From positions 33,828 through 97,827 of the forward strand of contig CAJTPO010000016.1 in NCBI GenBank assembly GCA_910578115.1: a stretch of DNA of 64,000 bases, given 5' to 3'. The position numbers and the translations under genes were made by a program. Shown one piece after another: positions 53,213-62,132 of this stretch. This DNA comes from an uncultured Lachnospiraceae bacterium. GTDB lineage: Bacteria > Bacillota > Clostridia > Lachnospirales > Lachnospiraceae. The notes under the pieces were generated by a model, which saw nothing but the letters and a program-made list of their open reading frames with translations, did not search any database and was not told the DNA's origin. Numbering within the stretch: the first letter of the stretch is position 1; every line of letters starts with the position of its first letter.

Positions 53213-53252
53213 GGCCGGACAGGTTATCCGCAAAGGACAAACCCGCCCGGCC
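53213..53252. terminator. Hairpin terminator at the end of the recombinase module
   Basis: Arms GGCCGG (53213-53218) and CCGGCC (53247-53252) are joined by partly paired AGGTT/AACC, and the plus-strand flank reads AGTCTTTTT. On the minus strand it follows the miniature recombinase stop by about 30 bases, and the flank is AATAATC and then an A/T run. Probably two-way but the minus-strand T tract is delayed. Confidence 0.5.
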
Positions 53253-53281
53253 AGTCTTTTTGCTTTCATTTCAGGTGCTTT

Positions 53282-53650
53282 TTATGCTGTCGCAATCCCT
53301 GAATCCATAATCGGATTCACAAAACCGTCTGCCACTGTACAGAGGCGGACTTCGTTCTGCTTGAGGAAGTTCCAGTATCGGATCATGTCCTCAGTGTGCC
53401 GGCAAAGGCGATTAAGATTGAATACAAGAACGATATCCACCAGATGTTCTTCAACTGCCCGGTTTACTTCCAGCAGGCCGGGACGGTCAAAATTTATGCC
53501 ATTCTGTATATCTCTGGAAATTCCCATGATAGATAATCCATGCTCCGCTGCATATTCTTCAAGGCGATACCTATGTGTTTCCAGCAGTTCTTCACTCATA
53601 TTACCGCCTTTATCTATGCGACAGTAAAGCCATACTTTTTCTCTGTTCAT
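53282..53650 (-). CDS. Miniature serine-recombinase-like protein lacking the catalytic serine
   Basis: A 122-residue protein equal to the resolvase catalytic domain only. The expected nucleophile motif Y-x-R-x-S reads YCRID (residues 9-13), so Asp13 replaces the serine. The later motifs DIVLVFNLNRLCRHTEDMIRYW and NFDRPGL are kept. There is no DNA-binding zinc ribbon or coiled coil. It starts (AAGGAGG, ATG at 53650) 20 bases after the stop of the third recombinase, in the same direction, so it is co-transcribed. It may act as a regulatory or dimerising partner for the full recombinases. Its role is not known. Confidence 0.8.
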   Translation of the reverse strand: MNREKVWLYCRIDKGGNMSEELLETHRYRLEEYAAEHGLSIMGISRDIQNGINFDRPGLLEVNRAVEEHLVDIVLVFNLNRLCRHTEDMIRYWNFLKQNEVRLCTVADGFVNPIMDSGIATA

Positions 53651-53670
53651 TGTCAGCCTCCTTATTCCAT

Positions 53671-55221
53671 TCAGGAAATCTCCCTGCAAAAATCTTTCAT
53701 TTTCCATTCAATTTTTATCTGGCTGTCTGGGAATACGCTAATCCTTTCAATCAGCACATTAGCAAACGTCTCCGTCAGACCATCCGCGCCACTAATATCA
53801 CTGGCAATGGATTTCAGCTGTGATTTTGTGTCGCTATCCATTTGCTTTTGGCTGATCTCCGCAGAGAGCGCGGAATGTGCCTGCTTCAGACGGTTTAATT
53901 CTTTATCACACACGGATTTCTGTTCCAGATAGCTGTCCTTGTCAATCTCTTTCAGAAGAAAGCGCTCATAAAGCAGGCGTTTTTCTGTCTGGCACTGCCG
54001 GATCCGGTTCTGGTATTCTGTCTGCTCCGCAAGCTGGACATCCAGGCCGCCGGCTACGGAAAGACTGTCAATGTTTAAAATAATGCCTGCCTGCTTTAAA
54101 AGGATTTCGTAGATCAGGCTTTCCAGTTCCGCTTCCAGGATCCGCATACCGTGGCACGGCGACATGCTGTCAACGGAAGTATAACGGCAGATAAAATAGG
54201 GTTTTTTAGCCGGTATGCGTCCCATGGCGTGTTTACAGCATCCGCAGAACACTTTGCCGCGCAGGGGATACTGGTGTACCTTCCTCTTGACGCTCTTAAA
54301 ATGCAGCAGCTTTGCCTGAACCTGCTCATATGTGGATTTATCAATAATGGGCGGATGGTGGTCAGGGATTTTAAACCACTCGCTTTCATCTTTTAAATGG
54401 AGGCACCTTCCGCCGATCTCCCTTACCTTCCGTTTTCCCATGATGTAAGTGCCTGCATAGCGTTCATCGCCTAAAATCCGCAGGATTGTGGTACGCTGCC
54501 ATATTCCCTGGCATCTGGAAACATCATGGTAATGTTTTCCTTTGGACGCTTTATATTCGCCCGGAGTGACTATCCCTTTTTGGAAAAGCACTTCGGCTAT
54601 CTGGTGGGCGTCGTGTCCGTCAAGGGCCATCTGGAAAATCAGACGGACGTTCGGTGCGGTTTCTTCATCAATTTCCATCCTGCCATCTGCCCCTTTCTGA
54701 TAACCATAAGGGCAGACAACACTCTGGTATTCCCCGCGCTTCATTTTTACATATTTGGCCGTTCTTGTTTTTACAGACATATCCCGGCTGTAAAATTCAC
54801 TGATCAGATATTTTACAGCCATGCCGATACCGCCGGTATCACCCTGGTGCTGTGCGCTGTCAAAACCGTCCTCAACAGAGATAAAGCGGACGCCGAATAC
54901 CGGGAATACACGCTCCATAAAGTATCCTACTTCAATCATGTTGCGCCCGAATCGGGAAAAATCTTTTACAAGGATGCAGTGGATCTCCCCTGCCCGTACC
55001 CGGTCAAGCAGTTTCTGGACAGCCGGACGCTCAAAATTGGTTCCGCTGTGTCCGTTGTCGATAAATTCTTCCACCTGGGCATTTGGGATCCCTTCCATAT
55101 CGTCCGCATAGCTGTGAAGCAGGGCAAGCTGGCTCTGGATGCTCAGGCTGTCCACCTTTAAATCCTCAATCGAAAGCCGCACATAAAGGGCGATCACATA
55201 ATCCATGGAAGCATTATTCAT
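53671..55221 (-). CDS. Large serine recombinase 1
   Basis: A 516-residue site-specific recombinase. The catalytic domain has the Ser17 nucleophile (ALYVRLS), the FIDNGHSGTNFERPAVQ and CILVKDFSRFGRNMIE motifs, then a recombinase domain (GYQKGADGRMEIDEETAP), a zinc ribbon (VFCGCCKHAMGR and a Cys pair) and a coiled-coil region. The start ATG at 55221 overlaps the stop of the next recombinase by eight bases (ATGAATAA), a coupling sign; a longer frame would run inside that gene. It likely acts with its two neighbours in excision or integration of the element. Confidence 0.92.
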   Translation of the reverse strand: MNNASMDYVIALYVRLSIEDLKVDSLSIQSQLALLHSYADDMEGIPNAQVEEFIDNGHSGTNFERPAVQKLLDRVRAGEIHCILVKDFSRFGRNMIEVGYFMERVFPVFGVRFISVEDGFDSAQHQGDTGGIGMAVKYLISEFYSRDMSVKTRTAKYVKMKRGEYQSVVCPYGYQKGADGRMEIDEETAPNVRLIFQMALDGHDAHQIAEVLFQKGIVTPGEYKASKGKHYHDVSRCQGIWQRTTILRILGDERYAGTYIMGKRKVREIGGRCLHLKDESEWFKIPDHHPPIIDKSTYEQVQAKLLHFKSVKRKVHQYPLRGKVFCGCCKHAMGRIPAKKPYFICRYTSVDSMSPCHGMRILEAELESLIYEILLKQAGIILNIDSLSVAGGLDVQLAEQTEYQNRIRQCQTEKRLLYERFLLKEIDKDSYLEQKSVCDKELNRLKQAHSALSAEISQKQMDSDTKSQLKSIASDISGADGLTETFANVLIERISVFPDSQIKIEWKMKDFCREIS

Positions 55222-56851
55222 GTGCCAGCACCTCCCACACTTGTTCAAAGCCGCATCTGAAGCGGAAAACGATCTCAACATTCTGCCGATCCCGGACAAT
55301 GACTTTTTCAATCAGTTCATCCACAAGACGCGCTGTAAGCTTTGTATTGCCGTCAATCATGGCCAGCTTTTTGGCAAGGCTGGAAAATTTGTGCAGCTGT
55401 TTCTGCAATTCTTTCTGCTGCTCATCCAGAGCCTGCGCCTGCGCCATATCAGCCGTTATACGGCTTTCATAATCCTGCTTCAGTTCCGCATATTCCCCGC
55501 TGGTCAGTATGCCCGTCACAAGGTTCTCATAGAGGCTTCGGAGGAAGCTTCTGTTTTGTTCCACTGACGCAAGGAGGCGTTTCTGTTCCTTCTCTGCCGA
55601 GGCTTTCCGTTCTGCTATTCTGGGATCCTGCTCTTTCAGGCGTAAGTTATTCCCGATAACAGTTTCTGCTTCCTTCATGATGTAAGCAAGGATAATATCA
55701 AACAGGTCGGTTTCCTTTAAACATACGCCGGGGCAGTAGTCTTTGGCAATCCTGCCGTTGGAGATGCAGTGGAAATAATATACCCCATGGGAGCGTTTGC
55801 GGTGGAGGTTCTTTCCGCAATGGCCGCAGAAGATACGGCCGCGCAGGACATTTTCTGTATAAGGGATACCGGTCTGATCTCTGCTTTTTTCGGCTGCCTG
55901 CCTGCGCAGTTCCTGAACCTTTTCAAATAATTCACGGCGGATCAGCGGCTCATGGGTATCACGCACAACGATCCATTCCTCCGGCTCCGTTGGAACCTGT
56001 TTGTGGCCTATTGTTTTTGTTTTTCCCTGCACCATATCGCCGACATAAACTTCATCGGCAAGTATTTTTGTTATCGTCCATGTCTGCCAGTTCCCGCTTC
56101 CCATCAGGCGGCTTGGTTTGATCAGGCCGCATTTCACCAGATAAAATCCGGGAGTGATGATCCCCTGCTCATTCAGCCGTGTGGCAATCCTGTTCAGGGA
56201 TACCCCGTCTGCCGCCCATTGGAAGATGTCACGGACAGCCGGCGCGGTTTCTTCATTCACGATCAGCTTGTGGCAGTTCTCCGGATCTTTGCGGTAGCCA
56301 TAGGGAGGACGTGCGCCGACATAATCGCCGGATTTCATGCTCTGGCGGGTCTGCGACCGGACTTTGCGGCTGATGTCGGCGGCGTATGCCTCGTTTACCA
56401 TGTTTTTGAACGGCAGGATAATATGCTCCCCGCTGTTCTGGTCTGCTTCACTGTCATACTGGTCATTGACGGCGATAAAACGTACCTGCCGGACAGGAAA
56501 ATATTTCTCGATATAGTAGCCGGTGTCTATCGTGCTTCGCCCCAGTCTGGATAAATCCTTAACAATGATACAGTTAATCTTACCGGCCTCAACATCTGCT
56601 AACATCTGCTGGAAAGCCGCACGTTCAAACGTCCGTCCGGTTATCCCGTTATCCGTGTAGATCCCGGATACCTGGATATCGGGGTGGAGAGCAGCAAAGG
56701 ATTCCATAATCTTCTTCTGTGTTTCCAGTGAATCCCCGCGCTGCCCGTTAAACTCCACGGAAAGGCGTATATAAAGGGCGGCCTTCCATACTTTCATGCC
56801 AGTTTTTACGGCAGGTGTCTGTGCGGTATTTTTTCTGCTTTTCCGTGCCAT
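55214..56851 (-). CDS. Large serine recombinase 2
   Basis: A 545-residue recombinase with nucleophile Ser31 (ALYIRLS), the catalytic motifs YTDNGITGRTFERAAFQ and CIIVKDLSRLGRSTIDTGYY, the recombinase domain and the zinc ribbon (IFCGHCGKNLHRKR). The GGAGG site precedes the ATG by eight bases. It follows recombinase 3 with only one base between. All three are diverged from one another, not recent copies. Confidence 0.92.
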   Translation of the reverse strand: MARKSRKNTAQTPAVKTGMKVWKAALYIRLSVEFNGQRGDSLETQKKIMESFAALHPDIQVSGIYTDNGITGRTFERAAFQQMLADVEAGKINCIIVKDLSRLGRSTIDTGYYIEKYFPVRQVRFIAVNDQYDSEADQNSGEHIILPFKNMVNEAYAADISRKVRSQTRQSMKSGDYVGARPPYGYRKDPENCHKLIVNEETAPAVRDIFQWAADGVSLNRIATRLNEQGIITPGFYLVKCGLIKPSRLMGSGNWQTWTITKILADEVYVGDMVQGKTKTIGHKQVPTEPEEWIVVRDTHEPLIRRELFEKVQELRRQAAEKSRDQTGIPYTENVLRGRIFCGHCGKNLHRKRSHGVYYFHCISNGRIAKDYCPGVCLKETDLFDIILAYIMKEAETVIGNNLRLKEQDPRIAERKASAEKEQKRLLASVEQNRSFLRSLYENLVTGILTSGEYAELKQDYESRITADMAQAQALDEQQKELQKQLHKFSSLAKKLAMIDGNTKLTARLVDELIEKVIVRDRQNVEIVFRFRCGFEQVWEVLAHE

Positions 56852-58501
56852 TTATACGGCCTCCTTTCCCCTGGTGTTTTGTCCGGGCAGCGGTGCGGCG
56901 GCATGGGCCGAGAGCCGTTCCACAACCGCCTGGTATTCCATCTGGTAGCGGAATGTAATCTGGAGGTCGTCTTTTTCCAGAACGCGGATCGACTGTATCA
57001 AAGCGATCACAGCCCTCCGGTCAATTTCTTCCATGCCGGAAAACCGCTTAAAATGCTGGATCCACCGTAAACGGTCATGGGAGCTTCCTTTTACAGCGTC
57101 CATTTCCTCCCGGAGTTTAGAAGCTGCTTCTTTCAAGCGGCTGATATCCGCATGGTAACTGTTTTTCAGAGATTTATATTCTTCCTTATCCAGCAGCCCC
57201 GTCACGAAGTTTTCATACAGGGTGGACTGGAAGCGTGTCAGGCTGGCGAGCTGTTCCTCATTTTCCATAAGCCGGGCCTTATATTCAGCCACCAGTTCCT
57301 GATTGACCTGTTCTTCACTGATGTCCCGCAGCAGCTCTTCCAGGGAAACCACATTCCCGATGTGCGCTTTCAGGCTTTCCGTAATGCAGTCTGTCAGATC
57401 CTGTTCGCGGAGCATGACCGGGTGGGTGCATCCGTTCTTTTTCCCGGTCGGGCAGTAATAATAAAAATATTTGCCATTCTTGTAAGGTACTGTTTTCCGC
57501 GTCATACGGGCACCGCAGGAGCCGCAGATCAGGATGCCGGAAAAAAGATATACTTTATTGCCGTTGGGGGCGGTGCGCGTGTCAAGCCCCAGGATTTTCT
57601 GCACAAGGTCATAATCCTGCCTGCGTATAATCGGCTCATGCGCGTTCTCCGTCCGTATCCATTCCGCAGAAGGCTTCTCAACCAAATCTTTTACTTTATG
57701 GTTGTAGGTGGTCTGCCGCCCCTGCACAAGTGTACCGGTATAAGTTTCATCTTTCAGAATACGGATAATTGTGGTAGCCGACCACTTCGTTTTTTCCTTG
57801 TCAGTAAAGCCGCCGCTGGGATGGGGAAGCCCCCTGCTTTCCTTATAGGCCAGCGGGGAGAGTATGCCGGACTGGTTCAGGCTTTCCGCGATTTTAGCGG
57901 CGCTGTAGCCGTCTATCTTCTTGCGGAAGATATCCTGCACCACTTTGGCGGCAAAACTGTCCACAATCAGCTGATTGTGGTTTTCCTTTGATTTCTGATA
58001 GCCGTATATAGGGCAGGCTCCCACAAAGTCGCCATTTTTCCGCTTCGTCAGAAGGGCGCTCCGGGTTTTTACAGAAATGTCATGGCAGTAAGCGTCATTC
58101 AGGATGGTTTTCAAAGAAATATTCAAGTCATCGCCATTGTTTTCATGGGCGGTATCTATCCCATCCGTGATCGCTATAAAACGGACGCCGTAAGCCGGGA
58201 ATATCTGGCGGAGGTAGCGGCCTGTTTCTATGTATTCGCGTCCAAGGCGGGAGAGGTCTTTTACGATTACGCAGTTAATTTTCCCCTCCCGTATGTCCTG
58301 CATCATGGCCTGGAACTGGGGCCGGTCGAACAGGATTCCGCTGTAGCCGTCGTCTACATGTTCCGATACAAGCTCGATTTCCGGATGCCCTTTCAGGAAA
58401 TCTTCAATCAGTTTTTTCTGGTTGGTAATGCTGTCGCTTTCGTTCTCCCTGTCCATGGAGTAGGAAAGCCGCAGGTATTCCGTTGCTCTGTATTCAGGCA
58501 T
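56852..58501 (-). CDS. Large serine recombinase 3
   Basis: A 549-residue recombinase with nucleophile Ser13 (EYLRLS), motifs VDDGYSGILFDRPQFQ and CVIVKDLSRLGREYIETGRY, recombinase domain, zinc ribbon (LICGSCGARMTRK) and a long coiled coil (about 400-450). I start at 58501 with AAGGAG ten bases upstream; the earlier ATG at 58540 has no ribosome site. It is the first of the three tandem genes and probably the promoter-proximal one. Its 5' neighbours are the DUF6870-type and ParB-like genes. Confidence 0.9.
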   Translation of the reverse strand: MPEYRATEYLRLSYSMDRENESDSITNQKKLIEDFLKGHPEIELVSEHVDDGYSGILFDRPQFQAMMQDIREGKINCVIVKDLSRLGREYIETGRYLRQIFPAYGVRFIAITDGIDTAHENNGDDLNISLKTILNDAYCHDISVKTRSALLTKRKNGDFVGACPIYGYQKSKENHNQLIVDSFAAKVVQDIFRKKIDGYSAAKIAESLNQSGILSPLAYKESRGLPHPSGGFTDKEKTKWSATTIIRILKDETYTGTLVQGRQTTYNHKVKDLVEKPSAEWIRTENAHEPIIRRQDYDLVQKILGLDTRTAPNGNKVYLFSGILICGSCGARMTRKTVPYKNGKYFYYYCPTGKKNGCTHPVMLREQDLTDCITESLKAHIGNVVSLEELLRDISEEQVNQELVAEYKARLMENEEQLASLTRFQSTLYENFVTGLLDKEEYKSLKNSYHADISRLKEAASKLREEMDAVKGSSHDRLRWIQHFKRFSGMEEIDRRAVIALIQSIRVLEKDDLQITFRYQMEYQAVVERLSAHAAAPLPGQNTRGKEAV

Positions 58502-58636
58502 TAAAAAATCACTCCTTTTCTTTTTACGGACTTCCCCCATAAATCAAAGAGTGATTCGGATTTGCCTTATTCAGTTTATTCTTTTTCCAATTCCGATGAT
58601 AGCATAATCCCATGGGAAAGTCAACGCTTTAAAGCG

Positions 58637-58849
58637 TCAAATTAAAATCCGTTTCAGACAGTCCTCCAGCGAAGCACCGTTTTCCGCGAATTGCGCCCGG
58701 ACGGTAAACCTGCCGCACTTGAAACAGTAGGGGTTTTTGATCTGCCGGATAAATTCGGCAACTCTTTCCTCTCTGGTAAGATTTTTGTCTACGGATACGT
58801 CCCTGATGTCAACAAGGGGCGCAGTATCCATACTTGCTGTTTCCTTCAT
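58637..58849 (-). CDS. Small DUF6870-type protein
   Basis: A 70-residue hydrophilic protein with the pattern VDIRDVSVDKNLTREERV, then QIKNPYCFKCGRFTVRAQF and LEDCLKRIL, which I recognise as DUF6870. These small proteins are common on conjugative elements of gut Firmicutes and have no known function. I start at 58849 (GGAGG, seven bases). It follows the ParB-like gene by 19 bases on the same strand. Confidence 0.75.
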   Translation of the reverse strand: MKETASMDTAPLVDIRDVSVDKNLTREERVAEFIRQIKNPYCFKCGRFTVRAQFAENGASLEDCLKRILI

Positions 58850-58868
58850 ATCCATACCTCCGATCTGA

Positions 58869-59732
58869 TTACCCACGGAAGCGGTAAGGGAGTTTCCTGC
58901 CCCCACGCTGTCCGTTATACTTCTCTAAAATGACACGGGCGAAACGGAGGGCTGTGTTGCTTGTGGAAAAATCTGCCCGTCCCCGGCGGTTGATTTCGTC
59001 CGGGTCGCACTGGGAAAGCCGGGAGACAAAGGTCTTGTCGTTTAACTCTGTGTCATAAGTTTTTATGAAGAGCGCCATGCCTGCCAGAACAGCAGCGGTC
59101 AGGGAACGCGGATCCCCCTCCCAGGTGTCCCAGAGAAGCTGCAACATGCGGGTGAAGGACGCCCCACCCAGCAGCCGGTAAGCGTTCACCAGCGCACGGG
59201 TTGACACGATCTCCCCGGTCTTTCCATGGCTTTTTCCCAATGCCCATATAAAGCCGCAGTTTTCGATCAGCCGCTTGACTTCCGTGATCTCCGCGTCCGC
59301 CCCGGATTCCGCCAGTACGTTCGTGGACTGTGACAGGCTCAGGCGTTTCTTGGCCTTGTCCAGTTTGTAGCACAGATCGGCTTCCTGCTCATAGGTCAGG
59401 CCGTCATAGACCTTGCAGTCCACCATGACGCCCCGCCCGCCGTTCATCCGGCGCATGGCAGAGATGCGGTGCTGACCGTCCACTACATAGAATTTACCGT
59501 CGCGGAAGCTGACCGTGATCGGGTCAAGGAGCCGCTCGTCCCATTCCCGGATCAGCCGGTCAACCTCCTTCGGGTTTACCGGGCGCTGGTAAGGCAGGCC
59601 GGAAGTCAGCCGGTCTGTATGGATAGAGCGCTCCACGCCGGGATTAGTGTACTCCGGGTCTGGCTGTGTCATCTGTTCTGGCTTTGGCTTTATCGGTTTG
59701 GTTGAATTTCGTTTTTTTCTGTAACTGCTCAT
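58869..59732 (-). CDS. ParB-like nuclease-fold protein (DUF6551)
   Basis: A 287-residue protein. The ParB/Srx-like motif VVDGQHRISAMRRMNGGRG is at about 90-108, in the part that grips DNA or nucleotide, while the rest is probably helical (SLSQSTNVLAESG and RLIENCGFIWALGKS). The layout matches the DUF6551 group seen on integrative elements. It overlaps the ParB gene by four bases (ATGA). It may take part in segregation or replication control of the element. No ParA was seen. Confidence 0.75.
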   Translation of the reverse strand: MSSYRKKRNSTKPIKPKPEQMTQPDPEYTNPGVERSIHTDRLTSGLPYQRPVNPKEVDRLIREWDERLLDPITVSFRDGKFYVVDGQHRISAMRRMNGGRGVMVDCKVYDGLTYEQEADLCYKLDKAKKRLSLSQSTNVLAESGADAEITEVKRLIENCGFIWALGKSHGKTGEIVSTRALVNAYRLLGGASFTRMLQLLWDTWEGDPRSLTAAVLAGMALFIKTYDTELNDKTFVSRLSQCDPDEINRRGRADFSTSNTALRFARVILEKYNGQRGGRKLPYRFRG

Positions 59733-60784
59733 GTCTTCATTGTCCTTTCTACTTTATGGAATAATTGTCCGGCGGCGGAACAGATGGAATCCGTCAGCTG
59801 GCGGAGATGGGAGAGCTGCTCCGGGCTGACAAAGGGAAATACCGCGTCATAATACGGGTCGCTGTACCAGCCGATCTCTTTATGGAATTTCCGGACAAAT
59901 GCCTCATATTCTTCTAGGAAGCTGTCCGGGGTGCCGCTGCAATCTTTGTCCGGGTCTTTCAGTTCCGCTACCACATCTTTTAAACTGGCGGCAGGGGCTT
60001 TCTGCGAGACCGGCTGAGAAAGAGGAGCTGATGCCACAGATCCTGCCGCCTTTTCTGTCCGGTTTTCCGTTTCGGGCTGTCCTGCTGCTCCGGTCTCCGG
60101 AGCTTTAAGTCTTTCATTGCCGTCATCCGGTGTTGTCTCCCTCTTTCTGGTATATTCATCCACCGTGCGTATCTCTTTTGCGGCAAGGAGCGCGGCGGCT
60201 TCTTTCTGCTGTTCCGGTTTCAGATTAGAGAGCTTCATTGCAGCTTTTTTTGATATTTTTGTGTCTGTCCCTTTGATGATTTCTTTGGTTTCCGGTGTCA
60301 GGTTTTTTGCCGTCTGTATCTGCCGCCGGACGGTACGGGGATTAACTCCTAATTTGTCGGCAGTATCATCAACAAAAGATTTTGCCGGATCAAACGGACA
60401 TTTTGTCCGTTTGATTTCTTCGCTTTTTCTGTCGCCTCCCCGCTTTGTTTCCGGGTGCAGTGTTTCATAAATTTCCTTGCGGCGCAGAAGCATCTCCCCA
60501 TATTCCACGGGTGACAGGTCATTGCGTATAAAATTCTCGTCAATCTCCGCCAGTTCTGCCGCCAGCCCTTCCAGGCTGCTGACAGTGCATTCCACATCCG
60601 TCCATCCCAGTGCTTTCACTGCTTCCAGGCGGTGCAGCCCTGCGATCAGAAAATTCTCCCTGTCTATGGTCAGGGGATTCAAAAGCCCAAGCTCTCGTAT
60701 GCTGTCTGTCAGTTCTTTTACATGCCCCATATCAAGGCTGCGCCTCCCTTCCCTTATCTGGATTCTCTTTATGGAAACCTGCAT
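59729..60784 (-). CDS. ParB family protein
   Basis: A 351-residue ParB. The nuclease-fold motif is LIAGLHRLEAVKALG (about 46-60), and a helix-turn-helix follows (KLGVNPRTVRRQIQTAK near 145-161), both needed for parS-like binding. A hydrophilic linker rich in Glu and Lys precedes a carboxy domain. The ATG at 60784 has GGGGG upstream; longer frames are less likely. ParB-type proteins on such elements may govern stability or transcription of the mobile unit. Confidence 0.87.
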   Translation of the reverse strand: MQVSIKRIQIREGRRSLDMGHVKELTDSIRELGLLNPLTIDRENFLIAGLHRLEAVKALGWTDVECTVSSLEGLAAELAEIDENFIRNDLSPVEYGEMLLRRKEIYETLHPETKRGGDRKSEEIKRTKCPFDPAKSFVDDTADKLGVNPRTVRRQIQTAKNLTPETKEIIKGTDTKISKKAAMKLSNLKPEQQKEAAALLAAKEIRTVDEYTRKRETTPDDGNERLKAPETGAAGQPETENRTEKAAGSVASAPLSQPVSQKAPAASLKDVVAELKDPDKDCSGTPDSFLEEYEAFVRKFHKEIGWYSDPYYDAVFPFVSPEQLSHLRQLTDSICSAAGQLFHKVERTMKT

Positions 60785-61555
60785 ATAAGCGGCACCCCCT
60801 TTATTTTCCTTTTGTTTTATCTCAGTGCCTGCTGGATGAAACACCATGCGCCACAAGCCGATGTACCGCTATAGAAACGGATACGCCAGCAGCTTATGGC
60901 GGCAGGTCTTGCATCCCGCAAGAATCCGGCAGGCGCATTTTGCGTTGGCTGCCGGAGCTATCGCAAACAGGAACCTCCGGTCAGGACAAAGAATATGCCC
61001 TGTTCCTCGGTACGGGTTCCCATAATTCCATCAAATCTCATTCTTGTGCCGTATTATCAGGCGACGGGATCGCCCTGCTTCTCACCCCCGGCACGGGAAT
61101 ATCCAAGCCGCTTATGGTTAGTAAGCGCCATGATACCGACGGCAGGTGGCGGCAGGTGACTAAGCTGCCCAGGCCATGCCCACAGTATCCCCCTTTCACC
61201 CTGCGGTACGGGAATTTTCTGGTTCTCCACTCACTGGCGGCTCATGGCGGTTCCGGCATTACCAGTGCCGGTCACAGGCCCTCCGGGTTCCCGCTCGTAC
61301 CTTTGATGTTATCTTATTGACGGAGCAGGGCAGGGAGGGGCAGAAGATAAGCCCTTTCCCCGTCCGTTCCCGCAGGCAGTCGTCGCGTCCGTGCCTGGGC
61401 CGCTTGCTTTACAGCCCCGCGCAGTGGGAGAAACTTGAATACTGATTATCCATGAACAGAAACTTGTCCTGTTGTTTTTCAATGTGCATGAAGAGGGAAT
61501 AAAAATATCCCCTCATAAGGTTCGGTAACGAAAAAGCAGTTTGAAAACCAGATTT
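60785..61555. other. 771-base region without a convincing gene
   Basis: No reading frame here has a ribosome site and plausible protein sequence; the plus-strand frames overlap each other in three phases and read as noise. A notable hairpin lies at 60925-60954 (CCGGCAG/CTGCCGG with an inner CGCA/TGCG), and a smaller one around 61253-61273 (CCGGCA/TGCCGG). The motif CGGTACGGG or CGGCACGGG occurs three times (near 61010, 61090 and 61203). It could hold ParB sites, an origin or transfer site, or a structured RNA. This is unresolved. Confidence 0.4.
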
Positions 61556-61999
61556 TTAAAAAAACTTTTTTAATTTTTCCAAAATCTTCTTTTTCCGCTT
61601 GTGGATAGCTGCCTGTGTGAGATTGTAAACCGCGCTTATTTCCCGTTCTGATTTCTCCAGATAGAAGATCTCATGGATCAGTTCCCTTTCTTCATCCGTC
61701 AGGCTCTGCAATGCCCTGTCCAGCGTTTCCAGCGTCTGTGCTTTTATTACAGCACCGTCCACCGGCTCGTCCGGAGCAGGGAAATCCCAGTCTGCTTCCA
61801 AAAGATGCTCATATGATGCTTCACGGCTGGGAACGTATTCTACCGTCTGTTTTTCCGGATCCACAACAAACTTTCCTTTTTTCAGCCGCTTCATAAAATA
61901 CCGCTCTTTTTCTTCCGCATGTTTATATTCCCGGTAGACTTCCTCACTGACCTTCACGGGTTGTCCCTCTATGTATAAATAAAAATCCTTTTCTGCCAT
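61556..61999 (-). CDS. Sigma-70-like factor, region 4 type
   Basis: A 147-residue protein. The carboxy half has a sigma region-4-type helix-turn-helix: LDRALQSLTDEERELIHEIF then SEREISAVYNLTQAAIHKRK (about 93-137). The amino part, FYLYIEGQPVKVSEEVYREY, is like that of sigma factors encoded on Firmicutes integrative elements. The ATG at 61999 has GGAGG five bases before it; a longer frame extends through the terminator and is unlikely. It should direct transcription of the element's genes. No anti-sigma factor is seen. Confidence 0.85.
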   Translation of the reverse strand: MAEKDFYLYIEGQPVKVSEEVYREYKHAEEKERYFMKRLKKGKFVVDPEKQTVEYVPSREASYEHLLEADWDFPAPDEPVDGAVIKAQTLETLDRALQSLTDEERELIHEIFYLEKSEREISAVYNLTQAAIHKRKKKILEKLKKFF

Positions 62000-62098
62000 A
62001 TATTCCTCCGAAATTCTGAAATGTTGACGGGTTTCAGAATCCCAGAGGCGGAGAACGGCATCTTGGAACAATGACAAGTTCCTGCATAAAACGACATG

Positions 62099-62132
62099 AA
62101 AAAAGCCGCGCCTGGCAGATACCAGACACGGC
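62099..62132 (-). terminator. Strong intrinsic terminator upstream of the sigma-like gene
   Basis: GCCGTGTCTGG and CCAGGCGCGGC (minus strand, 62105-62132, 11-base arms with two mismatches, 6-base loop) are followed by six T residues (62099-62104). It stops leftward transcription arriving from the integrase side and so separates the two transcription units. Confidence 0.8.

Noticed and set aside
53671..58501. Recent tandem duplication of recombinase genes
   Set aside because: The three proteins differ greatly in sequence outside the catalytic motifs, so they are not recent copies.
60610..61320. Rightward frame of 236 codons in the ParB-sigma gap
   Set aside because: It begins inside ParB on the other strand and overlaps other open phases with no ribosome site or protein-like sequence.
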